DNA of 64,000 nt, taken from Schaalia suimastitidis DSM 15538 (GTDB lineage: Bacteria; Actinomycetota; Actinomycetes; Actinomycetales; Actinomycetaceae). A model generated the notes under the pieces. That model was given only the letters and a program-made list of their open reading frames with translations. It ran no database searches and had not been told where the DNA came from. Positions 35,258 to 45,135 of the stretch are shown here, piece after piece. Within the stretch, counting starts at the first letter, position 1. Each line of letters opens with the position of its first letter. Location of the stretch: the NCBI RefSeq assembly GCF_000429105.1, contig NZ_AUBF01000009.1, positions 101,895 to 165,894 on the forward strand. Direction: 5' to 3'. Both the position numbers and the translations under genes were made by a program.

Positions 35258-36775
35258 GTGACCAACTTGCTTGAACTCAAGGGGATTTCAAAGACATTCC
35301 CCGGCGTCAAAGCACTGTCGGACGTAAATATCGATCTTCGCGCTGGAGAGGTCCTGGGTCTGTGTGGTGAAAACGGAGCCGGTAAATCGACTCTGATGAA
35401 GATCCTCACAGGCATCTACACGGCTGATCCAGGCGGCGAAATTTGGTTAAACGGCGAAAGAGTCGACGTCCGCGATCCAAACCATGCCCGAGACCTCGGT
35501 CTGAGTATCATTCACCAGGAACTGAATATCATTCCTGACCTGACTGTCGCTCAGAACTTGTATATCGGACGCCCGGGTTCCCACTCAGGTTCCCTTATCA
35601 ACGACGCCAAACTTGTCCGCGATGCACGCGAACTTTTCGAGCGCCTCAATATGGATATTGATCCCACCGCCTACTGCCGTGACCTCTCCGTCGCGCGTCT
35701 GCAGATGGTGGAAATTGCCCGCGCGCTCTCCTTCGATTCCCGCATCCTGGTCATGGATGAACCGACTGCTGCATTGACGACGCAGGAAACCGAAACACTC
35801 TTTGGTCTGATCCGCGACTTCGTCACACCAGAAACCGCGCTGGTGTACATCTCCCACCGTATGCCAGAAATTGAAGAGATCACCGACCGCGTGTCCGTGC
35901 TCCGCGACGGCCAATACGTTGGCACCGTCAACACCAAGGAAACCGAAATGCGTCAAATCATCTCGATGATGGTTGGCCGTGAGGTTCCTGCAGATGCGCG
36001 TCCGAAGAATGCCCCTGCCACTGATGAAGTGGCCCTCAAAGTGACCGGACTGTCCACACGCAAACTTCTGAAGGATGTCTCCTTCGAGGTGCGTAAGGGC
36101 GAAATCTTTGGCTTCGCTGGACTCATGGGTGCAGGACGTACCGAAGTTGCACGCTGTGTTTTCGGAGCTGATCCACGCACTGCGGGCGAAATCCAAGTCC
36201 ACGGAAAAACAGTGAGCATCGGCAGTGCACGTGACGGCGTGCGCGCCGGTATCGGATACCTTTCCGAAGACCGCAAACGCTATGGTCTGCTTTTGGACCA
36301 AGATGTCAAATTCAACACCGTCTTGTCCTCGATGGAAAACTTCTCGAAGGGCTCCATCCTCCAACACCGCAAGATCGTTCGTGAATCGCAAGAATACGTT
36401 GAAAAACTGCGTACACGTACCCCCTCGGTTGACCAACTCCTGCGCAACCTCTCGGGTGGTAACCAGCAGAAAGTCGTCATCGCCAAGTGGCTGCTGCGTG
36501 ACTGCGATGTCCTCATCTTCGACGAACCCACACGCGGCATCGACGTTGGTGCGAAAGACGAAATCTACGAACTGCTGGAAACCCTTGCCGCAGCGGGTAA
36601 GGCAATTATCGTCATCTCCTCAGAACTACCAGAGGTCCTTCGCCTCTCACACCGTATTGCCGTCATGGCACACGGACGTATCATCGGCACCCTCAACAAC
36701 GAGGAAGCCACTCAAGAAAACATCATGGAATTGGCCACCGTCGGCCAGGAACAAGCGAATGGAGCAGTCGCGTGA
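35258..36775 (+). CDS. CUT2 sugar ABC transporter ATPase with two ABC domains
   Basis: 505 residues from GTG 35258, behind AAGGGGTG. The first domain has a full Walker A GENGAGKST near residue 40 and an active Walker B ILVMDEPT. The second has the degenerate Walker A (GLMGAGRTEVA) and the signature LSGGNQQKVVIAKWL normal for RbsA/MglA-type proteins. It powers import with the permease and binding protein that follow. The downstream fucI and kinase suggest L-fucose or a related sugar. The next gene overlaps its stop by four bases. Confidence 0.93.
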   Translation: MTNLLELKGISKTFPGVKALSDVNIDLRAGEVLGLCGENGAGKSTLMKILTGIYTADPGGEIWLNGERVDVRDPNHARDLGLSIIHQELNIIPDLTVAQNLYIGRPGSHSGSLINDAKLVRDARELFERLNMDIDPTAYCRDLSVARLQMVEIARALSFDSRILVMDEPTAALTTQETETLFGLIRDFVTPETALVYISHRMPEIEEITDRVSVLRDGQYVGTVNTKETEMRQIISMMVGREVPADARPKNAPATDEVALKVTGLSTRKLLKDVSFEVRKGEIFGFAGLMGAGRTEVARCVFGADPRTAGEIQVHGKTVSIGSARDGVRAGIGYLSEDRKRYGLLLDQDVKFNTVLSSMENFSKGSILQHRKIVRESQEYVEKLRTRTPSVDQLLRNLSGGNQQKVVIAKWLLRDCDVLIFDEPTRGIDVGAKDEIYELLETLAAAGKAIIVISSELPEVLRLSHRIAVMAHGRIIGTLNNEEATQENIMELATVGQEQANGAVA

Positions 36776-37776
36776 GGAACGCAGCAACTAAGGCAGCCCC
36801 TGAAAACTCCGTGGTTGTCGCCATCAAATCCCAGATGCAGCTGGTTATGGTCATGCTCGCACTGGTGGTCGTCTACGTGTTCTTCATGTTCGCGGCCCCC
36901 AACTTCGCGCAGTTCAAGATCCTGACCGACATCATCATGCAGGCCGCCTTCATGGGGGTCATGGCCCTGGGCGCCACTTTTATCATCGCCACCTCCGGTA
37001 TTGACCTGTCGGTAGGCACCGGCATGACTCTTGTCGCAGTTGCCGCAGGTTTCTTCCTTTCAGAAGACGAAGGAAAATTCGCTCTCCCTCTGGCGGTGGG
37101 TCTACTCCTGACACTCCTTGTTGGCGCACTCATGGGTGCCATCAATGGCTTCAACGTTTCGGTCCTCGGCCTCCCACCGTTCATTGCAACCCTGGCAATG
37201 ATGATGGTCGCACGCGGCCTCGCGCTGGTTCTGTCCAACAAGCAAACCATCTCCATTAAGAACCCGGGCTACATCTTCTTGTCAACGGGACAAATGATCC
37301 CCAACATTTCTAACGCAGCACTGATCTTCCTTGCACTGGCCATCGTTGCCGGCTTCCTCATGAATAAAACCCTTATCGGTCGCTACGCACTGGCGCTGGG
37401 ATCAAACGAAGAAGCCACCCGCCTGTCAGGCGTGAATGTCCGCTTCTGGAAGATCATCATTTACGTCGTCGCAGGTATCTTTATGGCGATCGGCGCCATC
37501 CTCTACTCGGCACGCTTCGGCTTCGTCCAGCCCGCTGAAGGTGTTGGCTTCGAACTTAACGTCATCGCAGCCGTCGTCATTGGCGGCACCTCGCTTGCAG
37601 GTGGCCGTGCATCAATCTTCGGCACCGTTATCGGTGCACTCCTGATGGAGACCTTGAAGAAAGGTCTGACCATGATGGGTGTCGCAGCTGAATGGCAGCT
37701 CGTCGTCACCGGCATCGTCGTCCTCCTCGCGGTCTTTGTCGACAACGTACGTCGCGCTCGGGCCGCAACGGTCTGA
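36772..37776 (+). CDS. CUT2 sugar ABC transporter permease (RbsC type)
   Basis: 334 residues from GTG 36772. About ten hydrophobic segments are seen, with the family's GIDLSVGTGMTLVAV and VVIGGTSLAGGRASIFGTVIGAL motifs that mark ribose-type permeases. It pairs with the dual ABC protein before it. Confidence 0.93.
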   Translation: MRNAATKAAPENSVVVAIKSQMQLVMVMLALVVVYVFFMFAAPNFAQFKILTDIIMQAAFMGVMALGATFIIATSGIDLSVGTGMTLVAVAAGFFLSEDEGKFALPLAVGLLLTLLVGALMGAINGFNVSVLGLPPFIATLAMMMVARGLALVLSNKQTISIKNPGYIFLSTGQMIPNISNAALIFLALAIVAGFLMNKTLIGRYALALGSNEEATRLSGVNVRFWKIIIYVVAGIFMAIGAILYSARFGFVQPAEGVGFELNVIAAVVIGGTSLAGGRASIFGTVIGALLMETLKKGLTMMGVAAEWQLVVTGIVVLLAVFVDNVRRARAATV

Positions 37777-37854
37777 GCTCCCATCAACGGACATCCCGTC
37801 CACCACAAAGATGTGGCGGAGTAACCGCTCCGTCATCCCACGAAAGGAACACAA

Positions 37855-38859
37855 ATGCGCTCCATCGGACGTATCGTCGCCGCAGCTGCGGCGGGCACCC
37901 TGGCCCTTGGCCTAGCTGCATGTTCAAACACCAGCAGCACCTCCACAGAAACCGCTGCTGAAACCACCACCACGACGGAGACCACCACCACTGAAGGTGG
38001 AAAGATCATCCTCGTGTCCAAGGGCTTCCAGCACCGCTTCTGGCAGGCAGTGCGCGAAGGCGCTGAAGAAGCCGGCACCGAATTCGGCTACGAAATCGAG
38101 TTCATTGGTCCTGAAGACGAGACCAAGGTGACCGAACAGCTCAACCAGCTCCAAACCGCTCTGGACTCCGCACCAGCCGCCATCGGCTTCGCAGCTCTTG
38201 ACTCCGGCGCAGCAGCACCGATCCTGGAACAAATCAAGGCCGCTGGCATCCCCGTCATCGCCTTCGACTCCGGTGTTGACTCTGACATCCCGCTCACCAC
38301 TGTTCAGACCGATAACTACGCTGCTGCTCAGGAAGCAGCCAAGCACATGGTTGAACTCATCGGCGGCAAGGGCACTGTCGGCCTCATCTGCCACGACCAG
38401 ACCTCACAGACCGGCAAGCAGCGTTGCGAAGGCTTCCAAGACTACATCAAGGAAAATGCTCCTGACGTGAAGGTTCTCGAACCTCAGGTCGCAGGTGAAG
38501 TTGGCCTGGCAGCAAACACCGCCAAGGCAATCATCGACGCGAACTCTGATATCTCCGGCATCTACGGCTCCAACGAGGCTGCTGCCACCGGCGCGATCCA
38601 GGGCGCTAACGAATCCGGCAAGGAAGGCCTGGTTGTTGTTGGCTTCGACTCCGGCAAGACCCAGATCGACGCCATCAAGGCCGGCACCCAGGCAGGCGCA
38701 ATCACCCAGGCTCCCAAGCTCATGGGCTACAAGACCGTCGAAGCCGCTGTGAAGGCCATCAAGGGCGAATCCCTCGAAAAGATCATCGACTCGGGCTTCT
38801 ACTGGTACGACAAGACCAACATTGACTCCGACGAGATCAAGGCAAACCTGTACGAGTGA
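37855..38859 (+). CDS. Sugar-binding lipoprotein of the CUT2 importer (RbsB type)
   Basis: 334 residues, ribosome site GAAAGGA. Lipobox LAAC, lipid Cys at residue 23, then a Thr/Glu-rich linker TETAAETTTTTETTTTEGG. The periplasmic-binding-protein fold follows (FQHRFWQAVREGAEEAGTEFG, AIGFAALDSGAAAPILEQIK, VVVGFDSGKTQIDAIKAGT). It captures the sugar for the two preceding components. Confidence 0.92.
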   Translation: MRSIGRIVAAAAAGTLALGLAACSNTSSTSTETAAETTTTTETTTTEGGKIILVSKGFQHRFWQAVREGAEEAGTEFGYEIEFIGPEDETKVTEQLNQLQTALDSAPAAIGFAALDSGAAAPILEQIKAAGIPVIAFDSGVDSDIPLTTVQTDNYAAAQEAAKHMVELIGGKGTVGLICHDQTSQTGKQRCEGFQDYIKENAPDVKVLEPQVAGEVGLAANTAKAIIDANSDISGIYGSNEAAATGAIQGANESGKEGLVVVGFDSGKTQIDAIKAGTQAGAITQAPKLMGYKTVEAAVKAIKGESLEKIIDSGFYWYDKTNIDSDEIKANLYE

Positions 38860-38889
38860 TCCGCACGCTAGTGCGCCACTGATGTACAT

Positions 38890-38924
38890 CTGAGGTGGGG
38901 CAGACCTCAGTCTGCCCCACCTCA
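38890..38924 (+). terminator. Hairpin between the binding-protein gene and fucI
   Basis: A 15-bp perfect stem, TGAGGTGGGGCAGAC and its complement, with a CTCA loop and no U-run. It lies inside an apparently single operon, so it may act as a partial terminator or an mRNA 3'-end stabiliser favouring the transporter genes. Confidence 0.65.
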
Positions 38925-38990
38925 ACCACAACTGGATCCGAGGGGTGATTAAAGCCCCCCGCTGACACCTGAGAAAGAGACGCAAGGGAC

Positions 38991-40751
38991 ATGACAAAGC
39001 ACCCCCGTATCGGTATCCGCCCCACCATTGACGGCCGCCGCAATGGTGTACGCGAAAGCCTCGAAGACCAAACAATGGCAATGGCTCAACGCGTCGCCAA
39101 GCTCTACACCGAAAACCTCCGTTACCCCGACGGCGAACCTGTGGAAGTTGTCATCGCTGACACCACCATCGGCCGTGTTCACGAAGCACAAGAATGCGCC
39201 GCAAAATTCCGTCGCGAAAATGTTGGCCTCACACTCACCGTCACCCCCTGCTGGTGCTACGGCACAGAAACCACTGACATGGATCCGGCAATGCCGCATG
39301 CCATCTGGGGCTTCAACGGCACTGAACGTCCAGGCGCCGTCTACCTTGCTGCCGCACTGGCTGGTCATGCCCAAATTGGCATTCCCGCCTTCGGTATCTA
39401 CGGCAAAGAGGTCCAAGATTCCGACGACGACACCATCCCTGAAGACGTACGTACCCGCCTCCTCGACTACGCTGTGGCAGGCCTTGCCGTCGCACAAATG
39501 AAGGGCGAAGCCTACCTGTCCATGGGGTCTGTTTCCATGGGCATCGCTGGTTCCGTCGTCGACCCCAATTTCTTTGGCGCCTACCTGGGTATGCGCAATG
39601 AGTACATTGACATGTCCGAATTCACCCGCCGCATCGACCGGGGGATCTACGACCCTGAGGAATACGAAAAGGCCTACGCGTGGATTCGTGAAAACCTCAC
39701 CCAGGGTAAGGACTGGAACCCGCAGGACTGGCAATTCCCAGAAAAGCACGAGGAATGGTGGCAGTTCGTCACCAAGATGACCATCATCGGTCGTGACCTC
39801 ATGGAAGGCAACCCTCGTTTGGCGGAACTGGGCTTCGTTGAAGAAGCAGGTGGCCACGGCGCACTTGCCTCCGGCTTCCAAGGCCAGCGTCAATGGACCG
39901 ACCATTTCCCCAATGGGGACGTCATGGAAACGCTGCTCAACACCAACTTTGACTGGAATGGCAAGCGTAAGCCGTACATCATGGCCACCGAAAATGACTC
40001 CCTCAACGGTGCCTCAATGCTCTTTGGCCACCTGCTGACCAATACGCCGCAGATCTTCTCTGACGTGCGTACCTACTGGAGCCCTGAGGCAATCGAGCGT
40101 GTCACCGGCTGGAAGCCAGAAGGCCGCGCCGCTGTTGGCCTCTTGGACCTGCGTAACTCCGGTTCCACCACCCTTGACGGTGCGGGTAAGGCAGTGCGCG
40201 ATGGCGAGCACGTCATCAAGCCCTGGTGGGAAATGACCGACGAGGATATCCAAGCCACCCTGGACGCTTCTACCTTCCACCCCGCGTCCACCGGATATTT
40301 CCGAGGCGGGGGCTTCTCTACCCACTTCCGTACCGAAGGCGAAATGCCAGTGACCATGTGCCGCATCAACCTTGTTGCAGGCAAACCCGTCATGCAGATC
40401 GCTGAAGGATGGACTGTGGAGCTGCCTGACGAAGTGGCCACCACTATCGAAGCGCGTACCAACATTGAATGGCCCACCACCTGGTTCGTTCCGAACCTCA
40501 CCGGTGAAGGCGCATTCGCTTCCGTGTACGACGTGATGAACAACTGGGGTGCCAACCACGGTGCCATCAGCTACGGCCATATCGGCCACCAGCTCATCAC
40601 ACTGTGCTCAATGTTGCGTATCCCCGTGAATATGCACAACGTGCCCGAAGAGCGCGTATTCCGTCCCAAGGCATGGTCGCTGTACGGCACCGCTGACCTT
40701 GAAGGCGCCGACTATCGCGCCTGCGACACCTTCGGTCCGCTGTACCGCTGA
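38991..40751 (+). CDS. fucI: L-fucose isomerase (also acts on D-arabinose)
   Basis: 586 residues, close to the 591 of the E. coli enzyme. Converts L-fucose to L-fuculose in the cytoplasm, using manganese. Family blocks are [19 protein letters not shown] at the start, [54 protein letters not shown] and [20 protein letters not shown]. The last includes residues near the substrate site. It is followed by the kinase of the same pathway. Confidence 0.95.
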   Translation: MTKHPRIGIRPTIDGRRNGVRESLEDQTMAMAQRVAKLYTENLRYPDGEPVEVVIADTTIGRVHEAQECAAKFRRENVGLTLTVTPCWCYGTETTDMDPAMPHAIWGFNGTERPGAVYLAAALAGHAQIGIPAFGIYGKEVQDSDDDTIPEDVRTRLLDYAVAGLAVAQMKGEAYLSMGSVSMGIAGSVVDPNFFGAYLGMRNEYIDMSEFTRRIDRGIYDPEEYEKAYAWIRENLTQGKDWNPQDWQFPEKHEEWWQFVTKMTIIGRDLMEGNPRLAELGFVEEAGGHGALASGFQGQRQWTDHFPNGDVMETLLNTNFDWNGKRKPYIMATENDSLNGASMLFGHLLTNTPQIFSDVRTYWSPEAIERVTGWKPEGRAAVGLLDLRNSGSTTLDGAGKAVRDGEHVIKPWWEMTDEDIQATLDASTFHPASTGYFRGGGFSTHFRTEGEMPVTMCRINLVAGKPVMQIAEGWTVELPDEVATTIEARTNIEWPTTWFVPNLTGEGAFASVYDVMNNWGANHGAISYGHIGHQLITLCSMLRIPVNMHNVPEERVFRPKAWSLYGTADLEGADYRACDTFGPLYR

Positions 40752-40756
40752 GTCTC

Positions 40757-40788
40757 AGGTGGCCCGAGACACCCGTCTCGGGCCACCT
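40757..40788 (+). terminator. Hairpin between fucI and the kinase gene
   Basis: A 14-bp perfect stem, AGGTGGCCCGAGAC and its complement with an ACCC loop, six bases after the fucI stop. Another intra-operon hairpin of the kind seen at 38890 and 50373. Confidence 0.65.
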
Positions 40789-40937
40789 CCGGACAGGCGC
40801 GACGTGTCTTGCCGACACCTGCACCGACCCAAGCATCGCCTCCCACCTCGTCACTGACGACGAAATACCTCAACCCGTTAAAACCGCGCTTACCCGCCGT
40901 TTGGTACGGCGAAGAAGCCCCAGCTTTCGGAGGGAAT

Positions 40938-42344
40938 ATGACCACCGTCCTCGCCGTTGACCTCGGATCTTCCTCAGGTCGTGTCCTCGCCGGCACACTG
41001 AACGACGGCCATATTGACGTCACCAACGTGCACCGCTTCAAACACGAAGCCACACGCGTTGACGGACACCTCGTGTGGGATCTTGAAACCATGTGGGCCG
41101 AAACCGTCAAGGGGTTGACCTTAGCCCTTGAACAATTCCCTGACGCTGAAAGCGTCTCAGTGGACACCTGGGGCGTGGACTTTGTTCCCCTTGACGCAAA
41201 CGATCAGATCGTTGGTGCCACCCGCGCCTACCGTGATGAACGTACTGCACGCACTCACGACTCATTCCGCGCCCGTCTTGCGGACCGTGAATTTTTTGAA
41301 CTGACCGGTATCGCACCGGCCACTATCAACACAGCCAACCAGCTCTACGCCCTCAGCGTCGAGGAGCCAGAGCTGGTTGCCGCGATCAACACTGTCCTAT
41401 TACTACCGGATTACTTCGCATGGAAACTGTCCGGTGTCAAAGGGTGGTCGCGGACAATTTGCTCAACGTCCGGCCTATGCGAACCGGGCGCACCACGTTG
41501 GTCCGATGAAGTATTCGCCCGCCTTGGCCTGGACCGCACATGGGTGGGGGACCTTAACGACGACCTGACGGTGGTGGGCCCGTGCACGGTGCCCGGCCTC
41601 GAAAAGCTGACCGTAGTGCGCGGTGGCGCTCACGACACCGCCTGCGCTGTCCATGCCCTTCCCATTGACGAGGGTGTCGACGCGTGGTGGCTGAGCTGCG
41701 GATCCTGGTCGGTGCTGGGGGCAATGGAAGACCACGCAGTGACCAGCGACGCCGCCTTCGAGTTGGGGATGACTAATGAGTCGCGCACCGACGGCGGCGT
41801 GCGTCCGCTGTTCAATATCACTGGCATGTGGATCCTCCAAGAACTACAGCGCCAATGGGAACGCGAAGGTAACCCCACCGACACTGACGAACTTGTTGCG
41901 GCAGCACGTACGGTTGCCCCTCCAGCCGTTGTCATCGACCCTGACGATGAGCGCTTCGCGGAGCCAGGCGAAATGGTGCAAAAGATCGACACCTTCCTGG
42001 CTGAGCAAGGGGCGCCGACCCCGCAGAACGAAGCCGAGTACGTGCGCCTGGTGATTGAGTCCTTCGCACAGCGTTACGCACGCGGCATTGACGAGTTAGC
42101 TCAAATCATTGGGCGGCGACCTGAACAACTCAACCTTGTCGGTGGCGGTTCACGCAACCATCTGCTGTGCGACCTCACCGCCCAAGCTGCGCAGTTACGT
42201 GTTGTTGCCGGCCCCATTGAAGCCTCGATTCTGGGGAGCCTGCTGGCGCAATTTGAAATCCGCGGACACCTTGACCCTGCCGATCGCCCCCAGGTCATTG
42301 CTGCCACCGCCACAACCCACATCCACACGCCTCATGCCGACTAA
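40938..42344 (+). CDS. FGGY-family sugar kinase, fuculokinase/rhamnulokinase type
   Basis: 468 residues from ATG 40938, behind GGAGGG. FGGY fold: phosphate-binding DLGSSSGRVLAG at the N-terminus, SVDTWGVDFVPLD near residue 75, ATP site GGGSRNHLLCDLTAQ near 400. Overall it is closer to RhaB/FucK-type kinases than to XylB. After FucI it would phosphorylate L-fuculose (or D-ribulose). The LacI gene overlaps its end by eleven bases. Confidence 0.87.
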   Translation: MTTVLAVDLGSSSGRVLAGTLNDGHIDVTNVHRFKHEATRVDGHLVWDLETMWAETVKGLTLALEQFPDAESVSVDTWGVDFVPLDANDQIVGATRAYRDERTARTHDSFRARLADREFFELTGIAPATINTANQLYALSVEEPELVAAINTVLLLPDYFAWKLSGVKGWSRTICSTSGLCEPGAPRWSDEVFARLGLDRTWVGDLNDDLTVVGPCTVPGLEKLTVVRGGAHDTACAVHALPIDEGVDAWWLSCGSWSVLGAMEDHAVTSDAAFELGMTNESRTDGGVRPLFNITGMWILQELQRQWEREGNPTDTDELVAAARTVAPPAVVIDPDDERFAEPGEMVQKIDTFLAEQGAPTPQNEAEYVRLVIESFAQRYARGIDELAQIIGRRPEQLNLVGGGSRNHLLCDLTAQAAQLRVVAGPIEASILGSLLAQFEIRGHLDPADRPQVIAATATTHIHTPHAD

Positions 42345-43317
42345 TCGGAGAATCTCCCAAGCGGATGTGGCGCGCATTGCGGGCGTCTCAACCAACACGG
42401 TGTCGCGTGTCGTGCGCGGCGACCCTGAGGTTGCGGACGCCACTAGGCGACGTATCTCGGCTCTCCTTGCCGAGGTCGATTACCGGCCCAATTTTGCTGC
42501 CCGTTCTCTGGCAACTAACAAAACAGGTGTCCTTCACGTGGCGTTGGCTGCACCAATGTTCCACGGACATGGACGAACCTTGCTGTCAGTGCTCAACGCT
42601 GCCGCGTTAGCTGGATTCAACGTGTCGATGTCGAATACGTGGAATGCTGAAGGCAATACCCAACGCGACATTGCGCCTTTTGACGTTGACGGTATTGTCA
42701 TCCTCGGTGGGCAAGAGCCGACGATTGACTTGGCATTGCGCGCCGCAACGAAGGTTCCCACCGTGTTGCTGCTGGGATCGGAGCATGACCTTGATGGGGT
42801 ATCCACCGTTGCAGTGGATAATGTTCGAGGCTCATACCTGGCCAGTAGTCACTTGCTGCGGATGGGCATCACCGACTTGGCTCACCTCGGTGGGCCAGGA
42901 TCTTGGGGTGACTCCGGGAAACGCCAGAAAGGCTTCGAACAGGCCTGCCGCGAATTTGGTGTGAAGGCCCCTGTATTTCCGGCCGATTCGTGGAATGCGC
43001 GCGATGGGTACGATGCGGTGCGAAGTTTGCCGCGCTTGCCCGCTGGTCTTGTATGTGCCAACGACCAGCTAGCGATGGGGGCAATGCGTGCCATCGCAGA
43101 GTCGGGCGCGTTAATCCCCGGTGATGTGCGCGTCGTTGGCTTCGATGATATGGACGGTGCCGACTGTTTCCAACCGCCGCTGACGACGATTCGCCAGCCC
43201 TTTGACCGTGTGGGGCGTACCGCTGTGCGTCTCATTCGGCAAATGCTTGATGGTATAGAGGCGCAAGACATTTTGATCGAACCAGAATTGGTCATTCGGG
43301 CCAGTTCGTCCCACTGA
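42334..43317 (+). CDS. LacI-family transcriptional regulator
   Basis: 327 residues from ATG 42334, overlapping the kinase gene. The N-terminal helix-turn-helix is RRISQADVARIAGVSTNTVS with the hinge helix FAARSLATNKTG. The ligand domain follows (VVGFDDMDGADCFQPPLTTI). It is inside the fucose operon and is the likely regulator of the palindrome at 35186. Confidence 0.93.
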   Translation: MPTNRRISQADVARIAGVSTNTVSRVVRGDPEVADATRRRISALLAEVDYRPNFAARSLATNKTGVLHVALAAPMFHGHGRTLLSVLNAAALAGFNVSMSNTWNAEGNTQRDIAPFDVDGIVILGGQEPTIDLALRAATKVPTVLLLGSEHDLDGVSTVAVDNVRGSYLASSHLLRMGITDLAHLGGPGSWGDSGKRQKGFEQACREFGVKAPVFPADSWNARDGYDAVRSLPRLPAGLVCANDQLAMGAMRAIAESGALIPGDVRVVGFDDMDGADCFQPPLTTIRQPFDRVGRTAVRLIRQMLDGIEAQDILIEPELVIRASSSH

Positions 43318-43343
43318 AGACCCCACATTGAAAGGATACTGAC

Positions 43344-43775
43344 ATGCTGTACGGACCCATGACACACCCCCAATTCCTGCGTGCATTGGCCGCATCAGGC
43401 CATGGCTCAAAGATTCTGCTTGCTGACGGCAACTATCCTCACACCACTGGCGTGAATCCGAATTGCGAATTGGTTAGCCTTAACCTAGCTCCCGGTATGC
43501 TCACCGTCAGCCAGGTTCTTGAGGTTCTTAAGCGCACCATTCCCATTGAAAAAGCGGAAATTATGGTGCCCGAGGCAGATCAAGCACCAATTGAGATTCC
43601 TGCACATGACGAGTACAAGGCGGCACTGCCCGATGTTGAATTCGGTGAAATTGCGCGTTTTGCCTTCTACGATGCGGCTCGTAGTGAAGACGTGGGCATT
43701 ATCGTGGCTACCGGTGACCAACGCCTGTATGCCAATTTGTTGCTGACTGTGGGCGTGCGTCAACCAGGACAGTGA
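43344..43775 (+). CDS. fucU: L-fucose mutarotase / RbsD-FucU family protein
   Basis: 143 residues, ribosome site GAAAGGA. Interconverts the anomers of fucose. FucU-like blocks: HPQFLRALAASGHGSKILLADGNYP with the catalytic-type His, and the C-terminal IIVATGDQRLYANLLLTVGV. It completes the import-isomerise-phosphorylate set; no aldolase follows it. Confidence 0.92.
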   Translation: MLYGPMTHPQFLRALAASGHGSKILLADGNYPHTTGVNPNCELVSLNLAPGMLTVSQVLEVLKRTIPIEKAEIMVPEADQAPIEIPAHDEYKAALPDVEFGEIARFAFYDAARSEDVGIIVATGDQRLYANLLLTVGVRQPGQ

Positions 43776-43816
43776 CGACCTTTCCGCAGTGGCGGTGAGC
43801 TCTTCACAAGACGTGG

Positions 43817-43868
43817 AACTCCTCGGAAGAGGTGGGCGACGAAATACTCGCCTGCCTTCCGAGGAGTT
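43817..43868 (+). terminator. Terminator after fucU
   Basis: AACTCCTCGGAAG (43817-43829) pairs perfectly with CTTCCGAGGAGTT (43856-43868), ending the fucose locus. The loop is 26 bases long, so folding may be staged. Confidence 0.65.
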
Positions 43869-43930
43869 TATGTTGGCGACCGCGTGTGTTGCGGTACAGC
43901 GGCCACCGTCTAGCTGAGTGGCCCAGCGGT

Positions 43931-44018
43931 AGCGCTAATCGAGGCGGCGATTCGCCGGGTGGGTGACAAGGTGGCAGTTGGCAGCGCTGATCGAGGTGGC
44001 GATTCAGTGGGTGGGCGA
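43931..44018. repeat. Imperfect direct repeat, period 52 bp
   Basis: AGCGCTAATCGAGGCGGCGA at 43931 recurs as AGCGCTGATCGAGGTGGCGA at 43983, each followed by a related TTC..GGGTGGG. stretch. Its composition resembles the 41-bp minisatellite at 25751. Confidence 0.75.
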
Positions 44019-44293
44019 AGATGTTGGCATCCAGAAGGGTATCGGCAACATGATGTGGAAGAAAAATATCCAACGTCACCACCACGATGAGCACCGAGCA
44101 AGGACTGTATCGAGGCATATTTGGCGATATTGTGCTTTCGTATTGAATCGAATGCGAAAGATGGTGGCAGCGTCGCTCCCTACAGCTAATTACTCATCCA
44201 TATCGCCATGAATATGCTGAAAGTCCTATATTTTCGACACAGTATGTGAGGCGCCCCGCAGAAGGTTGGGCAATCAAATGTGACGGCGAGAAC

Positions 44294-44363
44294 TTTCGTT
44301 TTATTCGCCTATTCTTGCCATAACGAAAACAAAAGTGATAAATTAGTGTCGTCAGCGAACGAA
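44294..44363. promoter_or_regulatory. Promoter and putative DeoR operators
   Basis: TTTCGTT (44294-44300) and AACGAAA (44322-44328) form an inverted pair, and a third AACGAA lies at 44358-44363. A promoter TTGCCA (44315-44320) and TAAATT (44339-44344), spacer 18, is overlapped by the second half-site. This suggests autorepression by the DeoR protein encoded just downstream. Confidence 0.6.
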
Positions 44364-44374
44364 GGGGTGACACA

Positions 44375-45121
44375 ATGACAAAGCAAGAGCGCGCGGCCCT
44401 TATCTTGGACCGTCTAGCTGCTCATGGTGAAGTCTCTGTCGCCGAACTCGCTGAAGAACTTGGCGTCTCCCTCGTGACAATTCGAACCGCACTCAAAGAC
44501 CTCGAAGATGAGGGCTATCTTGTGCGAACTCACGGGGGAGCACGCCCCACCACCTACCGCAATATTCACCTGCGTCTGACCGACCGAGTCGAACAAAAAG
44601 AACGTATCGCCGCCGCAGCTGCCGCGATGGTTCGCGACGACGATCGCATCATGATTGAAGCCGGTACAACCTGCTCGCTCATCGTGAAATACCTGGCCAG
44701 CCGTCGTGGCGTCCAAATTGTCACCAACTCGGTCCTTGTATTTGCCAATGCGCGGTCCAACCCGAACCTCAACCTCACCCTCACCGGCGGACAATTCCGG
44801 CCAGAGTCGGAATCGCTTGTCGGACCGGTCGCAGAAAAATCTATTAATGCCTTCAACGCACGTATCGCCTTCCTTGGCACAGACGGCTTCACCGTTGAAC
44901 GTGGTCTGACAACGCAACTCGTTGAAGGCGGACAAGTCGGGTCCCTCATGCGCGCCCGCGCAGAAGAAACCTGGCTTCTTGCTGACTCGTCCAAATACGG
45001 GCGAGCCGGCTTCGTAAGTTTCATGGACGTCGATCAGATCAGCGGCATCATCACCGATGACGAACTCCCGGTCGACCCCAGGGAAGAATTGGCCTCGCGT
45101 ACCACACTACGCATCGTCTAG
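44375..45121 (+). CDS. DeoR-family transcriptional regulator
   Basis: 248 residues, ribosome site GAAGGGGTG. The helix-turn-helix (ALILDRLAAHGEVSVAELAE, VSLVTIRTALKDLEDEGYL, RTHGGA) is textbook DeoR. The C-terminal sensor domain resembles sugar-phosphate isomerases, with AAAMVRDDDRIMIEAGTTC and FLGTDGFTVERGLTTQ. It likely senses a phosphorylated intermediate of the pathway encoded by the six genes after it. The next gene starts 14 bases after its stop. Confidence 0.93.
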   Translation: MTKQERAALILDRLAAHGEVSVAELAEELGVSLVTIRTALKDLEDEGYLVRTHGGARPTTYRNIHLRLTDRVEQKERIAAAAAAMVRDDDRIMIEAGTTCSLIVKYLASRRGVQIVTNSVLVFANARSNPNLNLTLTGGQFRPESESLVGPVAEKSINAFNARIAFLGTDGFTVERGLTTQLVEGGQVGSLMRARAEETWLLADSSKYGRAGFVSFMDVDQISGIITDDELPVDPREELASRTTLRIV

Positions 45122-45135
45122 GAGGAAAAGAATAT

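Larger units (their letters stand above)
43776..44374. other. Intergenic region between the fucose and DeoR loci
   Basis: 599 bases without a credible gene. It holds a terminator at 43817-43868, a 52-bp-period imperfect duplication at 43931-44018 and the DeoR control region at 44294-44363. Confidence 0.55.
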
